A DNA stretch of 64,000 bases from Linanthus parryae (GCA_023055425.1 JALGPY010000001.1:111705057-111769056), one strand, 5' to 3'; counted from the first letter of the stretch, positions 34,704 to 46,756 are shown. Notes: generated by a model not told the origin, from the letters alone. Numbers and translations: made by a program.

Positions 34704-35022
34704 AAGGCTCTGTTTGGTTCGCAGTACAATGTTTTACAAGAAAAAAATATTTTACGTGTAAAATGTTGTGTGAAAAAACTTTCACTACAATTATTTTCTC
34801 GTGTTTGGTTGACTCTTGCCAAAACAGTGGGCCGTGATGGAAATGACAGTGATGGGTCGTGGTGGAGGTGGGTGGTAGTGGTGGAGGTGTTAGAATGAAT
34901 TGTTGTGCTACTTCACTCTCCGGAAAATGGCTTGCGGATATGAAATGTGTAAATCATTTTACATCATTTGAGGGAAAACATTTTACAGGAAAATGTTTTA
35001 CCACCAACCAAACGGAGCCTTA
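34704..35022. mobile_element. MITE with inverted ends AAGGCTCTGTTTGGTT
   Basis: TAAGGCTCTGTTTGGTT at 34704-34720 is matched in reverse by AACCAAACGGAGCCTTA ending at 35022. Subterminal TGTTTTAC and TTTTACGTGTAAAATG-like words also mirror each other. About 319 bp and non-coding. The target duplication is not clear (a TTA/TAA-type is possible), so the superfamily is left open. Confidence 0.75.
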
Positions 35023-35748
35023 GTCTCACTTAGCTTCGTAGCTGATAAACAAGTAGGTGTGGTTAGACTTTGTGCATGTGAGGTTAACTTCGACTATTTG
35101 ATTCAAGAGCATATTGTCCGGGAGTTGTGTCGTTATGGAGTACACTGGTAACAAGAGGTTATGATTTCAAGTGGTAGTGTAAGCTTGATGATCCTGCATT
35201 GTAGTATCAAAAATGGCGTGGACGCTAACAAATGTGAATTGTGGAACCCAAATACATGATAATGTAGTATGAATAATCATCTAACAGGAGATAGTATGTT
35301 CAGGTTCTGGAAGCCATCACTTTGGGGAAGGCTTCTCTTTGCGTAAGCAGTATCTCCAAGATGCTTCACTGGATAAAGCTACAGTTGTTGGGGTAAAACA
35401 GTAAAACTAGTGCTAACGTTAAGTATAAAGAAGTCGGAGAACAGGTTGTTTTATTCGTTTTTTCCATGGTGATAAGGTGGGATTTACTAGCCAAAAATCA
35501 GGCACTAATTCTCCTGAGGTACAAAAATCCCGAAATTAATGTTTGAACCGCATGATTAAGGGGTTCAACTAATTCTCTACAGATAGCTAGGACACTTCCC
35601 TCCAAAGAGGAGATGATAGAAATGGTAGGAATGTCACCTGAGCCTACCTCTACATCTGCTAGTTGAGCCACTTGTGATACCAGTCTCCCTCACAAATCTT
35701 CAATACAACAGTCAACATGACCACATCCCAAGTGGGTAGTGGGTACTA
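35023..35748. other. Intergenic DNA without recognisable gene
   Basis: Nothing identifiable on either strand. Confidence 0.5.
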
Positions 35749-36006
35749 CTTCCTCGGTTTCTTCTCTTTCTTCCACTCTTGAGTTTTACCACTATTCATC
35801 AGGTCGCTTTGACCCGATGATTTGATCAATAATTTGATGCAATGTGTTGGTAAATTTTCGTAGTGTTGTACGGTAAACTTTACACTACAACACCATGAAA
35901 AATTACTGAAAAATTGTATCATTTTGCTATCCAAATTACCGAGTCAGAATGACATGACTACGGATGAAAAAGTCAAAACTGGAGGAATGAGAAGAAACAG
36001 ACCAAG
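35749..36006. mobile_element. Stowaway-like MITE (258 bp)
   Basis: CTTCCTCGGTTTCTTCTC at the left is mirrored by GAGAAGAAACAGACCAAG at the right, flanked by TA on both sides (35747-35748 and 36007-36008). TA duplication and CTCCCTC-like ends are marks of Stowaway (Tc1/Mariner) MITEs. The interior folds (TACACTACAACACCATGAAAA). A related copy lies at 59690-59930. Confidence 0.72.
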
Positions 36007-36008
36007 TA

Positions 36009-37072
36009 TTAGAGCCAGAGATGAAGATAGGGTGACAGTAGTGTATCTGGATCAGACTTCAATGTCAAAATGCTTTCTCTAGTTAGCCTTCATTATGGCC
36101 TTTTCGGAGTCTACAAACTTGTACAATTCCATGAGATCAACTAAATCCAGCAGTATCAGGACATGATTTACCGAACAGACTCATTTTAGCTCAATGAGAA
36201 AATAGTGTGCTTGAGCTAGTTCACGAGCTCAAGGACCAAAGTGGGTTTAAGGCTTTAAGCTAAAAGTCTCATTAAAGTCCCCTGGGAAAGCTATGAATAG
36301 AGGTGAGAGTTCCACAAAAACAGCCACCTGAAAGCTTCTGTTGAGATCAAATTATACTGGTCGTACCAGAGCACATTCACAACTTATATAACTTTACTGT
36401 GACTTATAACATACAGTACTTTTACCTATGTGCGAGACCAAAAAACAGCAAACGAGGGCTAAAATGATTTTACAGTAACTGCAAACATAACATACATGTA
36501 ATATTGCACAGCACTCTTGCTTGGATTTGATTTCCGTAGTAGTGATTGCACAACTGAAGGAATTGGAATCAGCTGCATCCACATTAATCTGCCATACTTA
36601 TAAATGTTTATGTTAGGATCAGATAACGACCGTCTCTCTAGATGTAACATTGAAGTCTCAAATCACGGAGCTGGTTCCAGTACATGCTGCAATGCTCTTT
36701 TAATTCCTTCCTGATCGAGAATCATTGTGAGATATATTTCCTGTACCAGAATCACATGCCATAGAAAGGAGTTGTTTCTGTCACATTTTCAAGTGTACTG
36801 AATTTTGTGAAATGATGACAATTTGTAGCAGCGTTTTGTGTTCGAGTGTCAAGTATTGACAATTCAAAATTAGCGAGGTACTAGAGGATAACCCGTGCCC
36901 TAAGGGCACTACCAAACTAATATTATCAAAGAAATTCAACAGAAAAAATTGCATGAGTTTTTCTTATTTTTTTTCTGGAAGTTATGAAACGTGAAATTAG
37001 AGTACATGGCGACTAATTTTTTCTTAATAGTACTACATATCCATAATTAATCTTAATATTGCAAAGCAACCA
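36009..37072. other. Intergenic DNA without recognisable gene
   Basis: Nothing identifiable. Confidence 0.5.
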
Positions 37073-37081
37073 AATTAGTTA

Positions 37082-38725
37082 GGGTAAAAGACGAAAACCA
37101 CCCTCCATTTATGGGGAAAATACATTTTGCCCCCTGATTTTTGGAGAAAATATCTTTTGCTCCCCAGTCAGAGTTAAAAAGTAACACTACACTAACGGAA
37201 GGGTGAAAAGACAAAAATACCCCTGACAATTGACGAAATGACCTCACTATAAAACCCACTCCCTTCCCTTCTATCCTCATTTTCTAACCCTAGCCACCCC
37301 CTCCATCTGTTCTCTCTCTCTCTCCTTAGCCTCCCCACTCTCTCTTCCCCCTCCATTCTTCTCCAGCCGTCCATCCTCTGTGCCCTAGTCTCCCCATCGG
37401 ACCATCAACACCACCCCCTCTCTCGGCGACTGAAACCAGAACCACCAACCCAGATCCGACGAAAAAACAAAGAACCCTCGAGCACAACACCAGAAGCCCT
37501 CCCTCAGATCGGACCCAGCACCAGAAGCCCTCCCAATCCACCTCCTACCCACCATCGATCGATTCACCACTGTCCCAATCGAATCACCACCATCCTTCTT
37601 CATCGCGGACCTCCACCGACCTTCACTTGAACGTGACAAATCACCGGATCTGATCCGACGAAAAAACATAGAATCCTCGATTTGTTTTCCGATTGAGACG
37701 GCGGTGTCCGACTGAAGCCTCGAAGACATGTTTGTCTCTCCCTCCCTCTATGATCTCGAACTCCGGCTATCAGCGGCTATCAGCCGTCGACCCTCTCTTT
37801 GGTCTGGGTTTGGAACACAAAAGGTCATCATCTTCCTCTCTGCGACTGAAAAAAAAAAAACTTTCTCTCTGCTGCTTGAAACAAAAAATTGGGTTTCATT
37901 AAGTTTGGTTTGCAGGTTTGGAACATATATGATTAGGGAGAGATTCTGTATTGGTCAATATAGTTAGGGTTTTCAATTTGGATGTTGATATTCTGTGCAT
38001 TTTTTCTTGTTTCATTCCAGAAATCGATTTGGGTCTAGATAAGGTATGGTTTAGGAGTTCCATTCACGTCTGATTTGGCGGCGGCGGCTGCGACATCCCC
38101 ATCCATGTCTACAACTGTCCCAGACTCAACTCAATTAGACAAGCCTTTGCTTTTGGTTTACCCTGAAGCGATAGGAATAATGTGTAAAGTTGTGATATTT
38201 TTTGTTTTATTTGGTCCAAATAATTACTGTAAATTGATTTAGTATGTGAATTTTTCTGGTAGCTGGTTCTGATGTTGGTTGGGGTGATTTTGTTTGATTT
38301 ATGCCATTATATCTAATGTTTTTTTTTTCTCTTTAAATATATGAAAAATATGTTCTTGTTTTGATTGATGGTCTGAATGTTGTTGTTGTTTTTGTTGTTG
38401 TTGTTTGGTGTTTGGTGGTAGTAGGGATTCGATGGTGGTGGTGGTGGTGTTGGTGGAGATTTGGTGGTAGTGGAGGTGGTGCTCAAGAACACCAAGAACA
38501 TGATGAATACTTAATAAACCAAAAAAGGGTGGTATTTGTCACAATCAATAAGGGTAAAATGGTCACAAAAATCAGTTTGCACCCCTCCACTAACGGATTG
38601 TAACAGAAGGGTGGTATCTCTCCGCCCTTCATCCGTTAACAAGGGTGCAAAAAGTATTTTCTCTATAAATCAGGGGGCAAAATGTACTTTCTCCATAAAT
38701 GGAGGGTGGAAAATGTCTTTTACCC
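37082..38725. mobile_element. Mutator-like non-autonomous element (1.64 kb), possible Pack-MULE
   Basis: Long inverted ends of about 84 bp (37082-37165 and 38642-38725, both starting GGGTAAAAGAC from outside, roughly 85% alike) are flanked by a perfect 9-bp duplication AATTAGTTA (37073-37081 and 38726-38734). Ends and 9-bp TSD define the Mutator superfamily. No transposase. The interior has a TATA-like CACTATAAAACCC (37244-37256), a long CT-rich leader-like tract, and two copies of GATCCGACGAAAAAACA (about 37455 and 37654). It looks like captured promoter/5' gene sequence. No convincing coding frame. Confidence 0.85.
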
Positions 38726-38734
38726 AATTAGTTA

Positions 38735-39085
38735 ACTTAGGTAGTAAAAGATTTCTCTCCACATTTGTGGGGTCCAACATTTGTGCGAAGACTATTCTTA
38801 AATAGTGATCTCATCCTCAATTCCTAGAACTCTCTCCACCATCAAACTATGTTATGAAATAAAATTGGAAGAAGCTTTTTTTTTATATGTATATTTATAT
38901 ATTATTCTCCACTTGTTTTTCAAAATCTTTTTAAAAGTATTTAGTATCATCTAAAGGCCGAGACTAGTTTGATCAAAAGGCTACGAAGACATTTCAACTC
39001 AAACAATGTCATTTTGTTATATAGATATACCTTAAAAGACTAACGCAGCCATGTCAAGGTACTGACGCTTCTCAAGTTTTTAAGT
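38735..39085. other. Intergenic DNA without recognisable gene
   Basis: Nothing identifiable. Confidence 0.5.
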
Positions 39086-39094
39086 TTTCAACAG

Positions 39095-39288
39095 GAAAAA
39101 GTATTCTTTGGGGCTAGCCCCACCACTGTGGCATGTCTGCGTGGTGGGGCACGCCATTCAACTTTTGACAAATATACATTAGTCAGATAGAACCCACCAA
39201 ATTTTGCTTGTTTGTCAAAAATTGAATGGTGCGCCCCACCACGCAGGCATGCCACAGTGGTGGGGCTAACCCCAATGAATACTTTCTC
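39095..39288. mobile_element. Foldback MITE of Mutator type (194 bp)
   Basis: Nearly the whole unit is an inverted repeat: GAAAAAGTATTC..GGGGCTAGCCCCACCACTG at the left is mirrored at the right over about 77 bp with few mismatches. The flanks are 9-bp direct repeats TTTCAACAG (39086-39094 and 39289-39297). It would fold into a long hairpin if transcribed. Confidence 0.82.
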
Positions 39289-39370
39289 TTTCAACAGGCC
39301 CTCTAGTTATCCAAATGCAAGGTTAATTAGGAACTAGTGTTCGAGTAAAGTTAGATTAGTGTATGGACAA

Positions 39371-40654
39371 TGTAAGGTCACAAGTTTCATGTATTTCAAG
39401 GCCTTGAACAAGTTTTTAAAGCCTTAAATCAGGCTTCACAGGCAGAGCTATTTCAAGGCCTTGAACCAGGATTCAAAGCCTTGAAACTGTCTGACCTGCA
39501 TACATGTTCTGAGGGGGAGTTTTTCTGAACTCTTTTGATTTAATACCATCCCTCTCACCCCTGTACTTAATGTGTTATCATTTGATGATGAAAGACAAAA
39601 TGTTTTGAGATATCTGACATGTTTTAATCCATGGTTTTGACTCATTTTTGCAAGAAATTTCACTTCCTATATTTGCAGGATTAATTTCCTTATCTGACTT
39701 TTGCAGGAAAGGAAATCACTTAGTGAAGATGATCTTGTGATCAATTAGAGACTCATGACAACTTCTCAATTTATTTAAAGACAATATCACAGTAAAATCT
39801 CTGAAGATTCTGATCAACTATTCGTTGGAGAAGGCTGTTGAAGAGAGTCAAAGCTGTTTCCTAAAATACAGGAAGTTGTTGCTGAAAATCTGGGAAGATT
39901 TGCAGAGTTTCAAACTGTATAAATTGAGCCCAATTTGAAGCATCAAGAGACATCACTCAACGGGCAAAAAGAGAGACACAAATCTGGATTGACAAGCATC
40001 AAAGAAGTTCATACTCTCACAATCGAACACACAGAAGTGCACTGCATTCTTCACTGCAGTTTTCTACTCTAGTGTTCTTTTGTATTGTACTTCATTGGTA
40101 GATCATTTCTGTAATACTTCTATACATCATTCTCAAGGATTGTTCAAAGTGAACAATAGAGAACTCTTAGTTAATCAACTAGCTAGAGCAGGTACGAGAT
40201 AGGTTAGGGAGAACCACACGCTGTAATAGAGCAGGGCCATTCTCTGTGCTTGAGATCTAGGGCTTAGCTTTTCATTATAAGAATTGAGTTGAAAATCCTG
40301 CAGGGAGAAGATCCCTGAGGTAGAGACGTAGGTCCAAGTGGACTGAACTCTATAAATCCTTTGTCTCTTACATTTACAGTTCATTCTCATTCTTAGTTTT
40401 TACAGCACTCAAACTTGTCTGTTTTTCAAGGGTTTGAAACTCTTTTCAATGCCTCGAAAAAGACTTGTCTGTTTTATTACAAACTGTATTTCATTCCAAA
40501 GGCTTGAATTTGTGTTCAAGGCCTTGAACTCCTTTGCACTAAAACTAAAACTCTTTTCCTCCTCTAGTTTTAAAAAAAAAGTTGGCATACTCTATTAAAC
40601 CCACCCCCTTCTAGAGTATTTGTGCTGCATATTCACCTGCATACTCCCATTTCA
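39371..40654 (+). repeat. 5' LTR of element E (1284 bp)
   Basis: TGTAAGGTCACA to TCCCATTTCA. A TATA-like TGTATAAAT lies at about 39917. It carries three exact copies of the palindrome TTCAAGGCCTTGAA (39395, 39452, 40515) and a corrupted fourth near 40445. Visible divergence from the 3' LTR marks age. Confidence 0.92.
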
Positions 40655-40656
40655 AT

Positions 40657-40668
40657 TGGTATCAGAGC
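40657..40668 (+). promoter_or_regulatory. Primer-binding site (tRNA-iMet) of element E
   Basis: TGGTATCAGAGC two bases after the LTR end. Confidence 0.93.
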
Positions 40669-40706
40669 TTGTATCACTGTATAAGATTTAACCATATGGT
40701 GATCAT

Positions 40707-42279
40707 GAGTACTGCAGGTGATGGTGGTTTCTCACAGGAAAGAGCTTCCATAGACCTCCTCTATTTTGTGGAGACAAGTTTGCTCACTGGAAAGCCCTGA
40801 TGAAGATGTTCATCATTGATCAGGACATTGAACTTTGGACCATTATCCAGAATGGACCTCACACTTTCTTTACAGAGAAAGATGGGATCAGAACTCCCAA
40901 ATCTGAAGACTTACTCTCCTCCTCTGAGTTAGAACAATAAATTACAAAGCTATTAACATCTTGTATTGTGCTTTGAGTATAGATGAATTCAACAGGATTT
41001 CAGGCTGCAAGACTGCCAAAGAAATCTGGACAAGCTTGTGGTGACATTTGAAGGAACTAGTCAAGTCAAGCAAACCAAGATCAACATCTATCTCATGAAA
41101 TATGAGTTGTTCAAGATGAATGCAGATGAGTCAATCAGAGAGATGTTCAAGAGGTTCACACACATTGTCAACAACCTTGATTCTTTGGGAAAACATATTT
41201 CCAATGAAGAAAAGGTGAGGAAGATACTGAGAAGTCTTCCAAAGGCCAAATGGGAACCAAAGACAAAAGCCATTGAAGAAGCTTAAGATCTCTCATCACT
41301 ACAGCTTGATGACCTACAAGGGAAGATCATGACACATGAAATATCCATGAATGAAGCTGATTGAGAGCTACCTGAAGGTGTCAAGAACATAGCACTCAAG
41401 GCCAAAGAGAATGAGAAAATTCAAAGCCTTGAAACTGAAGATGATGGTGATGATGAAGATACTTTTGCATTGATCACCAAAGCTTTAACCAGAATTCTCA
41501 AGATGAAGAAAAAATTTTGGAAACAAAGACTTCAACAGAGAAAGAAACAGATCATCCAGTAGCAAGGACTACAAAGGTAAGTCTTCTTCACAAAATAAAT
41601 CGAAAGTCATGAACTGCTTTGAGTGTGGTGATGCAGGACATTTGATAAGAGACTATCCACACAAGAAAAGCAAGAAATTCCAAAAGAAAGACTATGAAAA
41701 GAGAAAGAAAGCTATGATAGCTTCATGGAGTGATTCAGATACCTCAAGTGAATCTGAATCTGAAGAAGAACATGCCAACCTATGCTTCATGGCCAAGCAT
41801 GATGAAAGTTCTGAGAAGAACATTGAGGTAATGGTAAACAGTCTTATTTCAAAACCAAAAGATGCTCTTTCAGATTATCTCAGAACAATGCTTTTAAATG
41901 AAGAAGATTATCTTAAAGAGATCAGTCTTTTGAAAGAAAAAGTTCATGAGCAAGCAAAAGAGAATATACAACTTGTTTGTTTAAATCAGAATCTTAAAAT
42001 CTCTCAGAAGATAACTGTCAGTATTTTCAAGGCCTTGAAAGCCAGTTTCAAAGCCTTGAAAACACAAGTCAAGGAAGTAGTCACTGAGAACTCTTGCTGA
42101 GTAACAGCCTTGTTAATCTGAAACACCAGGTTGATGATTTAGATGAACAAAAGACTACTCTTTCCGAGATACTTCAAGAATCTGAAATAGTTAAAGTCAA
42201 GCTTGCAGGCTCAGAACAAAAGTTAAACTTGATTCTTGGCGACACTTCCAAGTCTGCTCATAAAACTGGTATTGGATAC
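40707..42279 (+). pseudogene. gag of element E, 5' part up to the insertion of element F
   Basis: Starts near ATGAGTACTGCAGG. Frames in series give PPLFCGDKFAHWKALMKMF, an UBN2-type stretch (41038-41286, IREMFKRFTHIVNNL), an acidic/basic region and a zinc knuckle CFECGDAGHLIRDY (about 41612) whose last Cys is now Tyr. A coiled-coil-like tail follows (41700-42280) with repeated FKALK words from the palindromic repeat TTCAAGGCCTTGAA. Several stops. At 42279 the frame is cut by element F and resumes at 52312. Confidence 0.85.
42275..42279. repeat. Target-site duplication GATAC, left copy, of element F
   Basis: GATAC precedes the LTR start TGACGCGATT and recurs at 52307-52311 after the second LTR. 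Confidence 0.92.
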
Positions 42280-43924
42280 TGACGCGATTTCTTACGTCTA
42301 TACGCAAGTGCACGGTCAAGTAATATAGGGGTGGTATTACAACCCCGAGTTATCGATCCCACGAGGACAAATAGTAGGTTTATTGTTAACTAGAGATTAA
42401 ATCTAAAGAGTGTATTTAAAATAACAGTAAGAAAGTTGTTGATTTGAGAAGTTGTCACCCCCAATCAAGCGATTGTATTAAACTAACTAAAAAACAGTAT
42501 TTTTGGATTTTTATAATTAAACAAGGATTGATTAAATAAGGAGAAGGACTAGGCGATCTATGGATCACCTAGGGCAGCAGATAATTCCGGATACTGCTTT
42601 GAAACATGTAATATTGAATATGCTCTTGATCACGTTTAACTACTTACAATCTTCTATCGATCTCATGTAAGTCTATGCTAAGTTCAATAGTCGTCATCTA
42701 TCGATCCATAAACTATATCACCTAACAGGCATTAAGAATAATCATACGTTTTGATCCAAACCCTAACATTTCTCCTTCCGGTCCATCATGATATGGGGTT
42801 TCTAGAAATACTAGGTTCACAAGATAACTAATCTTCACTTGTCAGTCCATCGATCTTTCACCTAGTAGTTACCCTAGTTCATGACGCTAAGGTAGCATAA
42901 AATTAATAACAAGATTACTAGAAGAAGCAAATTCACTATTACTTTAAGCTAAGAACGATTGAGTTATTATCATCATCATCTAAAATGGTCATTCCTATCA
43001 TCCCTACGCGTGTCATTAGCTTTAGATCAAGGATACACAATATAAGAAGAAAGATAATCAACACTAACCAATCCAAATGCATGAATCAATAGGCAACAAT
43101 CCGGAAACGTTGTCTAATAAAACTTCGGCTCTCCATAGAGCCTAGCAAAGTAAACTACTCAAATATAATGAAAATAAAAGCTAACGAGTTCATGGTATTG
43201 AGAAAAGATAGAAGAGATAGAAGGGATAGTCAAACTCATGACGAAATTCGCGTTCCGGCAACTCCGACGTTGTTCTCCATGACCCTCGTCTCTCTAGCCT
43301 TCCTCCCTCGTTCGCCAGTAGATTCTTCTCGTTTTTTAGGTCTGAGAATAAGTCTCCCAAGGCCTGGGCACTTATTTTAATGAACTTTGTCCGAAATTGC
43401 ACTTCAGCCCCTCCAATTTGTAATTCTCGGACATAATTGTAAGTTGATCTTGCGCGGGTCATTACTCTCTCATCCGGACTCGTCTTTGGGCCTACCATAT
43501 ATAGTTGGAAATCTATGGATGTCTAATTTCAAATGGCGCATGCCTTGCTCCCAAATTATGTATATATTTTCCTGAGCATCGAAAATAGTACAGGATGGTT
43601 AGGAGTGACTTTTTCAACTTTTCTTCGTCTTTGCGTCTTCTTTTCTCCTCTTCATCTAGCTCCATACCAAGCATATACAATCCTCTCATAAGCTCCATTT
43701 CACCTATTTTACCTGAGTTACACAACACTAAACAACCCGTGCAATTATCATAGCAAATATGAGAGAAAACATGCGCAAATAAGCTAGAAACACAACTTTT
43801 CACTCTTAGGTTTATAAATCGTGAAATTCACATATTTGTGCAAATATAACATATAAATCATGTGAAATAAGCCTAATACACGTAATATGGAAGTATAATA
43901 ATAACTCCAAAAATAGAGTTATCA
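42280..43924 (-). repeat. 3' LTR of element F (1645 bp)
   Basis: TGACGCGATTTC to AGAGTTATCA. Matches 50662-52306 throughout. A minus-strand TATATATG lies at about 43496-43503. Reading frames inside, such as 43190-43498, recur in the other LTR and are not genes. Confidence 0.92.
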
Positions 43925-43962
43925 AATAACCCCACACTTACCTTTTGCTCGTCCCGAGCAAA
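43925..43962 (-). promoter_or_regulatory. PPT region and adjacent hairpin of element F
   Basis: The minus strand reads an 8-bp perfect stem (TTTGCTCG/CGAGCAAA, loop GGA, 43944-43962) followed by GGTAAGTGTGGGG and then the LTR start. The G-rich part is the likely plus-strand primer. The hairpin just before it is notable; a second module of the same form lies at 45259-45294. Confidence 0.65.
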
Positions 43963-45258
43963 TCACCGTTTACTAGCCAACTCAAGACGCAAACGACTCA
44001 ACACGACTCATGACTATGCAACTACATGAACTAACTACAATGCAACTCGATTATACACAATGCAATAATGTAAACAATATTTTTCTTATTTTTTTGAGAT
44101 TGGGCAACCTCTCTATCATAAACCGAAATCATCAAATCCTCACAAGCTCACTTTGAAATTTCACGGCCCGTAGAAAGAAATGATATATGATGATACTATG
44201 CACAAACTCACTAAGGCGTCTCCAAACATCCACCAAACCAAACAAGATACGACACGTCTTTTGACTCGGAGGGTCTAGGCATCTTAAGTCACTAAGTGGT
44301 CTTTGTTCGCCAAGTCATTTGAGGTTTTCAGACCTCTTAGCCGTTATTGATTTTTAAATGCAAATTATCCCATTGACGGGAGACACAACTCCTGTGTAAT
44401 ACGGCTTGACTTTAGTTTCCCTCTTAAGCTCAACATTGGATTGAATCCAAATTTTCCGGGCAAACGAAAGCACATTAGGTTGTTTCTCCTTCAAGCACAA
44501 TTTTTTTTTCGTATTTTTCATTTTTCTTTTATTGCCTCTACTTTTTTTACAGCCGTGCATTAGAACTTACGAGTGTGGGATTTTTATGATTTTCTCTTGG
44601 AACCACCTTAAGGGATGGTGGTGTACGCTCCCCGGCTTCGCTTAGGCCGAAGACTCGTACCACATGAAACCGACTCTACACGAAGGTCCACCCCAGATTC
44701 CAAGAGTCCACAAGTTTCCCCGGGAAACGGATTATTCAACCACCTAGAGACTCAATCCTCCTAGCACACTAGAGAAGCCATAAGTATGCCCTTAATCTAC
44801 TTTCACCATTCCCAGATACCCGGGACTTCCTGTCGTGAGACTCGCGCACAAGATACTAGAATTGAAGTATCCCTACTACGGTGCTTCCTACTCTCATGAG
44901 CTCTTTCACTGGATTCTCTTCGGTTTCTAGGTCTTAAGTTGCCCTTTTTCTCAATTCCGTTTTTTTTTCCACTTTTTAAGATTTTTATTTTTATTTTTAT
45001 TTTATTTTTGTTTTTTCATATTTTCCTAAACTCTATATGATTTTGGCCAACTCGACTAACCACAAGACAATTGGGTAGGGGGACTCAAAAAAGTAAAAGT
45101 GCAACCTAAACATAAACTACACTAAAACTAAGCACAATACAACAATATATTTAAATACGACTCAGACTACATGTACTACACAGACTCACAATACGACAAT
45201 CTAATCTGCATGTAATTGGCGATGCAGACACGGACATGGCTAGGAAATAGCTAAAAAT

Positions 45259-45294
45259 CCCCCCACACTTGAGTGCTTCGTTGTCCTCAACGAA
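45259..45294 (-). promoter_or_regulatory. Second hairpin plus AAGTGTGGGG module in element F
   Basis: The minus strand reads a 7-bp stem (TTCGTTG/CAACGAA, 45277-45294) then CACTCAAGTGTGGGGGG. This parallels the module next to the LTR, 1.3 kb away. Confidence 0.55.
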
Positions 45295-45639
45295 TTTAGA
45301 GATCAACTAAGAAGACTCGGCATTCAAATGCGAGGGGAAGTGATTCTACTCGGAGTCAAAGTCATGCCACAAGAAGGTAGTTCAACAAATTTAGAGCTAA
45401 AACGAACTACGTGCACGTGACAAGTTGTGTGTACCGAAATTAAGCAAGTACTCAAGTATTCCCTAAGATTCTAACAGCTAATCACAACGGCGACTATGCA
45501 CCGTGAACAAGTTGTCAAAATAAAATCCTAAGCAAGTACGATGTGCCTAAACGATAAGTAAAGAGAGAGAAAAGAGTACTCACAACCGACACAAGGTCGG
45601 GGACGAAATCCGATAAGTGCTGATTGAGAGAGCTGGAAC

Positions 45640-45820
45640 AATCCCCAATCAAACATTGTGCGCAGCAATGCGAACTCCCATTGCGGTCGAGCCTGTGGAA
45701 CACACCGGGGTCGATTGATCCGTTGTTGCTCACGAAAAAAAAAGAATCCCCAAAATCACATTGCGTACACCAATGCGAGCTCCCATGGAGGTCGAGTGCA
45801 CGGTAGCACACCGGGGTAGA
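45640..45820 (-). repeat. Tandem duplication (105-bp period) in element F
   Basis: AATCCCCAA..CATTG..CAATGCGA(A/G)CTCCCAT..GGTCGAG..CACACCGGGGT occurs at 45640-45715 and 45745-45820. On the minus strand the frame 45515-45829 would encode two Cys-containing units (GSSHWCTQCDFGD and GSSHCCAQCLIGD). The frame is short and unsupported otherwise. Confidence 0.6.
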
Positions 45821-46756
45821 TATCTTCATCCAATTTTTCTTCTATTTCTTTCTGACTCTAATGAATTACAACCTTATGAATTTTCTGTGCAATCCTCTGT
45901 AACTTGGACCATTTTATGTCCGTTTCTCCCTTCTACACCCCATAAATTCTTCTTCTGTCTTCTCCTATTCAATACCCATCAAATAGCATAGAGAGCTCAC
46001 CCAAACGATTGCAAGCTCTCAACAACCCAGTTCTAGAATGGGTATGTAATGAATTACGTTTTTCTTTTTCTTGTTTTTTTTCTTTCTTCCTTTTCTATTT
46101 GTCAACAACCCATTGTTGATGGTGCTGGAATCACTGGACAGAGGAGGTTTCTCGTTGTGGTGCACTGGTCGATGGCAGCAGCGGTGGGGTTGGGATTTGA
46201 TGGTCGGAGAGAAGAGAGGAGGTGGTGGTGAGGGATCAATTTCGATTGGGTCATTGTTCTGAGAATCGGCGCTGGCAAGAGCCGATTACGGCTGGGCTTC
46301 GGCGGTTACATGGGTTAGAGCCGGAGCGAACGGCGGCTCTGGGTTTTGTACAATAGAGAACAAAGGTGGAATTGCCGGCTTCCATGGTGGGTTGGAGGTG
46401 TTCTGTTCGAGGGAGGAGGGCTGGGTTACTGAGCGAATCCAGGGGTAGTTTCGGTGGGTTTAATTCGGGGGTTGGATAGATGGTAGTGAAACGGTTGTGG
46501 AGAGGAAGCGGTGATGGAGGGTTGCTGTTAGGGTTCACATAGAGTTAGACTGTGAAGAACGAGGAAGAAGAGACTGTCGAAGATCTAGACAGGGGTGCCT
46601 GAGCATCAGAGTGTTGCAAATTTGAGGGGTGACCAGGTGTATTTTTTTGAAGTCTGGTTATTTTCAATTTCCTCCCCCAATGCTAAGAAACAGCCATAAG
46701 GGGCTTCTTTTTACTGGAATCTTTCAGAAACATTATGCAACTACACAGCCCCCTAC

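Larger units (their letters stand above)
43963..46756 (-). other. Interior of element F, left of the solo LTR
   Basis: No known protein on either strand. It contains the second hairpin/G-rich module (45259-45294), a tandem duplication (45640-45820) and a GC-richer stretch (46050-46560) that reads like non-coding gene or promoter sequence. T/A homopolymer-rich around 44490-44540 and 44960-45020. Confidence 0.55.

Noticed and set aside
34461..34898. 145-codon frame after the pyrophosphatase gene
   Set aside because: Runs through a GC-rich repeat and into the MITE; no family resemblance.
37385..37729. Minus-strand frames in the Mutator-like element
   Set aside because: Opposite to a promoter-like CT-rich tract, no domain; composition-driven.
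46049..46538. Short frames on both strands in element F
   Set aside because: Overlap each other on opposite strands, with no recognisable domain.
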